DNA from: SZUA-36 sp963753105
GTDB lineage: Bacteria; Pseudomonadota; Gammaproteobacteria; Xanthomonadales; SZUA-36
DNA: 64,000 bases
Direction: 5' to 3'
Assembly (NCBI GenBank): GCA_963753105.1
Contig: CAVWBD010000002.1
Coordinates: forward strand, 310,001-374,000
Below are positions 56,406 to 64,000 of this stretch, piece by piece. Both the position numbers and the translations under genes were made by a program. The notes beneath the pieces were generated by a model. That model was not told where the DNA came from. It did not search any database and saw only the letters and a program-made list of their open reading frames with translations. Position 1 is the stretch's first letter, and the number at the start of each line of letters is the position of its first letter.

Positions 56406-57881
56406 ATGAAATTTACACTAGATACGACACCGGCGCCTGAGCTCGATACGGCCTGCCTGGTTATTGGAGTCTTTTCAAAGGCACCGTTACAGGGTTCAGC
56501 TGAGTTGGTTGACAAGGCCAGCAACGGCGCCCTGCAGCGATTGATCGACAGCGGTGACATCGACAACAGCTGGAAATCAGCCACCCTGCTACACGGCCTC
56601 GACGGTGTTGCCGCCAAGCGCATCCTGGTGATGGGCTATGGTGACGCAGACAAGTTCGATGCGGTGCGTTATGACGCTGTATGCAAAAGTGCCGGTGCCT
56701 TACTGCGTGATCATGCCGCCACCCAGGCGCATATCTGTTTGCACGAGATCGGGTCCGCTGAATTGCCGGTCCGCTGGTGTCTGCGCCAGGCCGCCTTGTG
56801 CCTGGACTGGAGCAACTATCGCTACACGGCCACCAAGAAACCCAAGGATGACGATAAAGCACCACTGGGCAGTGCTTCGTTTAATGCGAATGCCGAGATG
56901 CAAAGCACACTTGATGAGGCTGGCAGCATGGCCCGGGGCTATCGCCGCTCCAGGAATCTCGGGGACTTACCACCCAATATCTGTACACCGGCCTACCTTG
57001 CCGGACAGGCCCGTGAAATCGCGGACAGATATGCCAATACGAGCGTGGAAATCCTCGATGCGGATGCCATGGCTGAACTGAAGATGTCAGCCCTGTTGGC
57101 CGTCGGCCAGGGCAGCGTAAACCCGCCGCAATTGATCGTGTTGAAGTACCAGGGCAAGGATGAGGACAGCAGGCCCTACGTGCTGGTCGGTAAGGGTATT
57201 ACCTTCGATACGGGTGGTATTTCGTTAAAACCCGGCCCGAACATGGAGCAGATGAAGTATGACATGGGTGGTGCAGCCAGCGTCATCGGGGCCTTTGAGG
57301 CCGTCGTGGATATGCAGTTGCCCATCAACGTGGTATGCGTCGTAGCCGCTGCGGAAAACATGCCCGACGGCAATGCCTACCGGCCCGGTGATGTGCTGAC
57401 CTCAATGTCGGGGAAAACCATCGAAGTCCTGAACACCGACGCCGAAGGCCGCCTGGTATTGTGTGATGCATTGACTTACAGCGAACGTTTCAATCCCGAG
57501 GCCCTGATCGATGTCGCCACGCTGACCGGCGCCTGCGTTATCGCGCTCGGCCACCACGCCTGCGCGGTTATGAGCAAGCACGATGACCTGGCCGATGAAC
57601 TGATCCAGGCTGGCCAGGACGCCGTGGACCGGGGCTGGCGTCTGCCACTGTGGGACGACTATCAATCACAGCTCAAGTCCAATTTTGCCGATATGAAGAA
57701 CGTGGGCGGCATGCCGGCCGGCAGCGTAACTGCAGGCTGTTTCCTGTCACGCTTTACTGACGGTCAACGCTGGGCCCACATCGATTGCGCGGGTGCAACC
57801 TGGAAGTGGGGTAATGATGGCAGCTCAACCGGCCGACCGGCCGGGTTGCTGGCACAGTACCTGATTAACCAGGCCCGCTGA
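56406..57881 (+). CDS. pepA: PepA, leucyl aminopeptidase (M17)
   Basis: Cytosolic di-metal aminopeptidase; in E. coli it also serves as a DNA-binding accessory factor for Xer recombination. The start at 56406 (MKFTLDTTPAPELDT) gives 491 residues. The C-terminal catalytic domain shows VGKGITFDTGGISLKP with the metal-binding Lys and Asp, KYDMGGAASVIGAFEA, and NTDAEGRLVLCDALTY with Asp, Glu and the catalytic Arg. xerD is present in the same window. Confidence 0.97.
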   Translation: MKFTLDTTPAPELDTACLVIGVFSKAPLQGSAELVDKASNGALQRLIDSGDIDNSWKSATLLHGLDGVAAKRILVMGYGDADKFDAVRYDAVCKSAGALLRDHAATQAHICLHEIGSAELPVRWCLRQAALCLDWSNYRYTATKKPKDDDKAPLGSASFNANAEMQSTLDEAGSMARGYRRSRNLGDLPPNICTPAYLAGQAREIADRYANTSVEILDADAMAELKMSALLAVGQGSVNPPQLIVLKYQGKDEDSRPYVLVGKGITFDTGGISLKPGPNMEQMKYDMGGAASVIGAFEAVVDMQLPINVVCVVAAAENMPDGNAYRPGDVLTSMSGKTIEVLNTDAEGRLVLCDALTYSERFNPEALIDVATLTGACVIALGHHACAVMSKHDDLADELIQAGQDAVDRGWRLPLWDDYQSQLKSNFADMKNVGGMPAGSVTAGCFLSRFTDGQRWAHIDCAGATWKWGNDGSSTGRPAGLLAQYLINQAR

Positions 57882-57912
57882 ACCTCCAGGGCCTATCAGC
57901 ACCAACCGTTCC

Positions 57913-58368
57913 GTGTCCAGTGACAGCACAAAATCCGCCACCTGCCAGGTCGATTTTTACGTTCTGAAGGAATCGATTGCAGATCCGAATCGGGTGGCCT
58001 GTTCACTGGCGTTGACGATGCTCGAACGAAACCAGCGTGTTTTCGTCATCACCGGGACTGAAACCACCAGCCAGCAGCTAGACGAGCTGATGTGGCAGCA
58101 CCCAGATGGAAGATTTCTGCCGCACGCGTTGGCAGATAGCGTGGACGCGGGCAAAGCCATGGTCAATATCGGCACACTGTCCACCTTGAAACCGGTTGAC
58201 GTGGTGATTAACCTTTGTCCTGAGGCCATCCCGCAACCGGAGAGATTCAGCCGGATACTGGAAATCGTTCCGTATGCTGATGAAGACAGGAAAGCCTCCA
58301 GGGTGAAATTCAGGGCCTACCTCGATAACGGGCTCACACCGCGGACACAAGAAACCAGTACACGATAG
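57913..58368 (+). CDS. holC: HolC, DNA polymerase III chi subunit
   Basis: Links the clamp loader to SSB. The 151-residue protein starts at GTG and has CQVDFYVLKE, RVACSLALTMLERNQRVFVIT, LDELMWQHPDGRFLPHAL and VDVVINLCPEAIPQPERFSRILEIVP, matching chi in order and length. It sits between pepA and valS as in E. coli. Its partner psi (holD) is encoded at 62016-62606. Confidence 0.94.
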   Translation: MSSDSTKSATCQVDFYVLKESIADPNRVACSLALTMLERNQRVFVITGTETTSQQLDELMWQHPDGRFLPHALADSVDAGKAMVNIGTLSTLKPVDVVINLCPEAIPQPERFSRILEIVPYADEDRKASRVKFRAYLDNGLTPRTQETSTR

Positions 58369-58391
58369 ATCATAAACAAGAGATCCAAGTA

Positions 58392-61144
<2,753 letters not shown>

Positions 61145-61209
61145 TCCACTGCTGTCTAGATCAACTTTTGACTGAAACCGGTGAATTGATTCGCCAGGTA
61201 AGCGCCTGT

Positions 61210-61287
61210 CTTTTTTCAGAACACGCCGTAGACCCTTCCCTGGGGGCTCTTCCGAAACGTCCCTGTTTCGTAAGGTTCTGAAAAAAG
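61210..61287 (-). repeat. AGGGA-loop palindromic element, copy 3 (inverted)
   Basis: Read on the minus strand. The arms CTTTTTTCAGAAC (61210-61222) and GTTCTGAAAAAAG (61275-61287) pair perfectly over 13 bases. Hairpin 1 is CGAAAC-AGGGAC-GTTTCG (61270-61253). GGAAGAG follows, then hairpin 2 with CCCCCAGGGAAGGG, identical to that of copy 1, then TCTACGGCGTGTTC. It lies 66 bases after valS. Confidence 0.86.
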
Positions 61288-61404
61288 CAGCGCACTCCCC
61301 CGGCTTGAATATCGCTACATTGGTTTTCGAACTCCTGCTTGGTACGCTGGAAAAGTCAAAGCTAAAGTAGAGCGTTTCATGTGTTGCCCATTCCGGGTGT
61401 GGTG

Positions 61405-61484
61405 TTTCCTCCAGAAACCTTACACAACAGGGATGTTGTGGATGAGCTTACAGGGATGTATCCACAGCGTGTTTCTGGAGGAAA
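61405..61484 (+). repeat. AGGGA-loop palindromic element, copy 4
   Basis: The arms TTTCCTCCAGAAAC (61405-61418) and its exact complement (61471-61484) enclose hairpin 1 CACAAC-AGGGAT-GTTGTG (61423-61440), the link GATGAGCT, and hairpin 2 TAC-AGGGAT-GTA (61449-61460), then TCCACAGCGTGTTTC. The hairpin-2 strand CTTACAGGGATGTA matches the published CsrA consensus RUACARGGAUGU at 11 of 12 positions. It lies 55 bases before the end of rimI. Confidence 0.87.
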
Positions 61485-61539
61485 TCCCATGGCCGGGATG
61501 TACCAGTTCTTACCTTGCGAACAAGCTCGCCCCTTTGGA

Positions 61540-62013
61540 TTAGTCTTCGGCCGGGTCCAGTGCCAGGCGCATGACGATTGCGTCCTCACGCCGCTCGCCA
61601 GCCTTGTAGTAATTGGGTCTGCGGCCGATGACCTTGAATCCCCTGTTTTCATACAGGCCCGCGGCACGCGGGTTGCTGGCGCGGACCTCGAGGAATATCG
61701 CCTCGCTATTAAGCCGCACCACGTGGTTGATCATGTATTCCAACAACAGGCTGCCATATCCCCGGTGTTGCCAATCGGGGTGCACACACAAATTCAGCAA
61801 ATGCGCCTCACCCGCCGCATGGCTGGCAATTGAATAACCGGCCAGTTCGCGGCCGATCTGCAGACCGAAACAGGTATAACCGACACGCAGGCAGTCGAAA
61901 AACACCCCACGGGTCCACGGAAAGGGATAGGCAAGCTGCTCAATTTCAAAGATGCGGTCTACATCTCCCATGTCAAGACGGCGAATCAGGGGGTGGCCCT
62001 TGTCCGGCTTCAT
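61540..62013 (-). CDS. rimI: RimI, ribosomal protein S18-alanine N-acetyltransferase
   Basis: GNAT enzyme that acetylates the N-terminus of S18. The start at 62013 gives 157 residues (E. coli 148). Visible are IRRLDMGDVDRIFEIEQLAYPFPWTRGVF, HLLNLCVHPDWQHRGYGSLLLEYMI with the acetyl-CoA loop RGYG, and the C-terminal FLEVRASNPRAAGLYENRGFKVIGRRPNYY. It follows holD by 2 bases, the E. coli order. Confidence 0.94.
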   Translation of the reverse strand: MKPDKGHPLIRRLDMGDVDRIFEIEQLAYPFPWTRGVFFDCLRVGYTCFGLQIGRELAGYSIASHAAGEAHLLNLCVHPDWQHRGYGSLLLEYMINHVVRLNSEAIFLEVRASNPRAAGLYENRGFKVIGRRPNYYKAGERREDAIVMRLALDPAED

Positions 62014-62015
62014 GG

Positions 62016-62606
62016 TCAGGTAGCGCTCACCATACCCGAACGGCACAGCGCCGCCCATAATGCCCGCCGCGCCTCTGCCTGGGCGCTGATGTCCTGCATG
62101 GCTGGCAAGCGCACCAGGTTCGCTGCATGCAAACTGGACGGCAGGTCACCCGGAAAAAACCGCTGCGCCAGCTCCGCACCGAAAATGGCAACCGTGGTGA
62201 ACAGGTTTTCTTCGACTGCGTCAGGGAGTTTAACCGCCTCGGACCCGGCATCGGTGTCGGGCCAGGCCCAGACCGGCACACTGCCCAGGGCCCGGCTGAT
62301 ATCATTGGCCAGGCGCGAGGCCGAGTCGCTGTCCTGGGCACAGACCAGCAGGATACCGCCACGCCCCGGGCCCAGTTTCAGACCGGGCATTCCGGCTGCT
62401 GTATCGGCAATTACTTCGGCAGGCATCTCGACAGGCGCATCAACGGGTTCATCAACGGGTTCATCAACGGCCACATCAACGGCAAATTCAACGGGTTCAT
62501 CAACCGCCGTGTCATCCACTTCCGGGATAACTGCCGCTGGCTCACGCAGCGACCAGACACCAATCCCCATGGCATCGAGGTATTCTTTTTGTTGCCTGCT
62601 TAACAC
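62016..62606 (-). CDS. holD: HolD-like DNA polymerase III psi subunit with repetitive linker
   Basis: Psi joins chi (HolC) to the clamp loader. Family features are the N-terminus LSRQQKEYLDAMGIGVWSLRE and the C-terminus EARRALWAALC, with GGILLVCAQ in the core. At 196 residues it is about 60 longer than E. coli psi (137). The excess is an acidic proline-valine linker (about 30-65, with VDEPVDEPVDAPVE) encoded by a tandem repeat. Position before rimI is the E. coli arrangement and carries much of the weight because psi is poorly conserved. Confidence 0.83.
   Translation of the reverse strand: MLSRQQKEYLDAMGIGVWSLREPAAVIPEVDDTAVDEPVEFAVDVAVDEPVDEPVDAPVEMPAEVIADTAAGMPGLKLGPGRGGILLVCAQDSDSASRLANDISRALGSVPVWAWPDTDAGSEAVKLPDAVEENLFTTVAIFGAELAQRFFPGDLPSSLHAANLVRLPAMQDISAQAEARRALWAALCRSGMVSAT
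62429..62514. repeat. Tandem 12-base repeat within holD
   Basis: On the plus strand a unit close to AACGGGTTCATC recurs, perfect for two to three copies around 62441-62470 and degenerate on both sides. The unit is four codons, so gain or loss keeps the reading frame and only changes the length of the VDEP-type linker. Confidence 0.8.
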
Positions 62607-62611
62607 GTGAT

Positions 62612-63472
62612 CTATTCAGCCGGTGGGTCTTTAACTTCACCCTCTTCCGGCGCTTCTGCAGCTGTATCCAGTACCGGTTGGGTTTTATGCAATTTATGCG
62701 GCCGCTGCTCACGCTGGTGCTTGCGGCTACGGCGCCCTACCACGGTGATCAACAAACCGGAAATCACGTAAGCAAAACCGAAAATCATCCCCATGACGGG
62801 TGGGTCGAGCGCCAGCAACACGATGATCAGTATCGCCAGGAATACCCAGTATGCAGGTACCTTGTCACCACTTGGACCGGCTTTGAAGCTGAAATAACGC
62901 ACATTGGAAAACATCAACAGACCGAGCGCGACAATTTCAAAGAAGATCAGCCAGCGCACGGAAGCCCCGGCCACGTCGTTGTCCACGAAAAACCAGATCG
63001 TGAACACCAGCGTCCCGGCAGCCGCAGGGCTGGCGAGCCCCTGGAAATACCGTTTATCGGCAATACCGGCCTGGGTATTGAACCGTGCCAGGCGTAAGGC
63101 AGCGCAGGACACAAACAGAAATGCCGCCAGCCAGCCAAGCTTGCCGGTAAACACACTGATGTCCCGCAGGCTCGACAATGACCAGTTAAATGCCAGCAAT
63201 GCGGGGGCAAGACCGAAAGAAATGAGGTCCGCGAGGCTGTCGTACTGTTCGCCAAAATCACTTTGTGTATTGGTCAGACGCGCCACGCGTCCATCCAGGC
63301 CATCCAGCAGCCCGGCAACGATAATGGCGATGGCCGCCGCCTCGTACTTGCCACTGATACCCGAAATGATTGAATAAAAAGCCGCAAACAAGGCAGCCGA
63401 TGTCAGCAGGTTGGGTAACAGGTACACACCCTTTCTGCGAGTTGCATTATCCGATTCCATCATTCCATCCAC
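62612..63472 (-). CDS. pssA: PssA, CDP-diacylglycerol--serine O-phosphatidyltransferase
   Basis: Makes phosphatidylserine, the precursor of phosphatidylethanolamine. The 286-residue protein has many membrane segments and the CDP-alcohol phosphatidyltransferase signature D-G-x2-A-R-x8-G-x3-D-x3-D, seen here as LLDGLDGRVARLTNTQSDFGEQYDSLAD near residue 57. It belongs to the integral-membrane (Bacillus-like) type II PssA. A charged tail (KHQREQRPHKLHKTQP) ends the protein. Confidence 0.94.
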   Translation of the reverse strand: MDGMMESDNATRRKGVYLLPNLLTSAALFAAFYSIISGISGKYEAAAIAIIVAGLLDGLDGRVARLTNTQSDFGEQYDSLADLISFGLAPALLAFNWSLSSLRDISVFTGKLGWLAAFLFVSCAALRLARFNTQAGIADKRYFQGLASPAAAGTLVFTIWFFVDNDVAGASVRWLIFFEIVALGLLMFSNVRYFSFKAGPSGDKVPAYWVFLAILIIVLLALDPPVMGMIFGFAYVISGLLITVVGRRSRKHQREQRPHKLHKTQPVLDTAAEAPEEGEVKDPPAE

Positions 63473-63580
63473 ACCTTTGACAGGATGCCGATAATAACAC
63501 GCTGCTGCGCGGGATTATTGGGGACAGTTGACTCAATGTGATATAAACGCAGTTGGAATTCTTCGAAAAAGGACACGAAG

Positions 63581-64000
63581 ATGCTTAAGGCGACAATTTC
63601 TTTTTCAATACTCTTTGCCATTTTCGTGCTTGCGGCAACGGATGCTGGGGCAAAAGACGAGGTATACCGCTGGGTCGACGAAAACGGCGTCGTCCATTTT
63701 GACCAGTTGCCCGGTGAAAACAAAGAAGCCGTACAGGTAGACAGCCAGAGCAGTGTTGGCGACAAGCAGCCCCCCGCACCGGCGAGCCCGTACCAACCAT
63801 CGGAACCCTCCCTGGCACAGCAGCAACGCGAAGAGCGGGCCGCAAAACGCCAGGAGGCTGCTGAGATGAACGCAGCAATCGCCAAGGAGTGTGAAATTGC
63901 ACAGCAGCGCGTCGCGGCCCTGGAACCTTCCCCCCGAGTCATGGTGCAGAATGAAGACGGCTCAGTCAGCCGGTTGGATGACAATAAACGCCTGGAATTA
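63581..64000 (+). CDS. DUF4124 domain protein (partial, C-terminus outside window)
   Basis: The ATG at 63581 opens 140 codons to the window edge. The Sec signal MLKATISFSILFAIFVLAATDAGA, residues 1-24 by position, is followed by DEVYRWVDENGVVHFDQLP, the DUF4124 pattern (Y-x-W-x-D-x-x-G). A P/Q-rich linker and a coiled region (QQREERAAKRQEAAEMNAAI) follow. Likely periplasmic; function unknown. Confidence 0.85.
   Translation, partial: MLKATISFSILFAIFVLAATDAGAKDEVYRWVDENGVVHFDQLPGENKEAVQVDSQSSVGDKQPPAPASPYQPSEPSLAQQQREERAAKRQEAAEMNAAIAKECEIAQQRVAALEPSPRVMVQNEDGSVSRLDDNKRLEL

Noticed and set aside
62429..62514. CRISPR array or intergenic satellite
   Set aside because: The repeat unit is 12 bases without spacers and lies in frame within holD.

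Overview
The window is chromosomal DNA of a gammaproteobacterium outside the Enterobacterales, probably from an uncultured or little-studied lineage. The evidence is gene order. The mraZ-rsmH-ftsL-ftsI-murE-murF-mraY cluster lies next to rnpB and rsmI-lpoA-yraN-dolP, as in Pseudomonas. The pgpA-thiL-nusB-ribH-ribB-ribE-ribD-nrdR-glyA row, lptG-lptF opposite pepA-holC-valS, and holD-rimI are also typical. Nearly all genes are housekeeping genes. There is no rRNA, tRNA, prophage, complete insertion sequence or CRISPR array.

Layout. 1-6.8 kb: division and cell wall operon on the minus strand, driven from a promoter with MraZ-type repeats. 7.1-7.7 kb: RNase P RNA between two palindromic repeats. 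7.7-11.3 kb: rsmI facing lpoA-yraN-dolP. 11.3-18.6 kb: pgpA-thiL-nusB, riboflavin genes, nrdR and glyA on the minus strand. 18.8-20.4 kb: ettA. 20.6-26.1 kb: a surface-glycan block (SDR, two GT2 glycosyltransferases, a methyltransferase, Wzt/Wzm-type ABC exporter). 26.1-30.2 kb: a periplasmic PPIase and two secreted proteins of unknown function. 30.4-41.6 kb: a type II secretion operon in the order E-F-G-H-I-J-K-L-M-C-D plus a lipoprotein. 41.7-48.1 kb: an exosortase-H-associated-like membrane protein, purL, dsbC, xerD. 48.5-53.5 kb: a TonB2-type system (DUF3450, TtpC-like, ExbB, ExbD, TonB, TPR). 53.7-63.5 kb: RDD protein, lptG/lptF, pepA-holC-valS, rimI, holD, pssA. The window ends inside a DUF4124 gene.

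Two features cut across the map. First, about 21 single-base frameshifts break 13 genes, most of them essential (murE, thiL, nusB, purL, valS) or conserved operon members (rsmI, yraN, dolP, wzt, wzm, gspE, gspF). Removing one base per site, or adding one in a single case, restores family-like proteins and a length divisible by three. I read them as consensus errors in the assembly and annotate the genes as intact in the organism. Second, four copies of an 80-110 bp element lie at 7.2, 20.5, 61.2 and 61.4 kb. Each has self-complementary arms that differ between copies and two inner hairpins whose loops read AGGGA. The stems change in a compensatory way, so folding appears to be selected, and the loops resemble CsrA/RsmA sites. 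All four lie at 3' ends of genes. This is the best candidate here for something undescribed.

In function the window is mostly envelope biology: peptidoglycan precursor synthesis and septum formation (dcw, lpoA), LPS transport (lptFG), glycan export, type II secretion, TonB-linked uptake, phospholipid synthesis (pgpA, pssA) and periplasmic folding (dsbC, PPIase).
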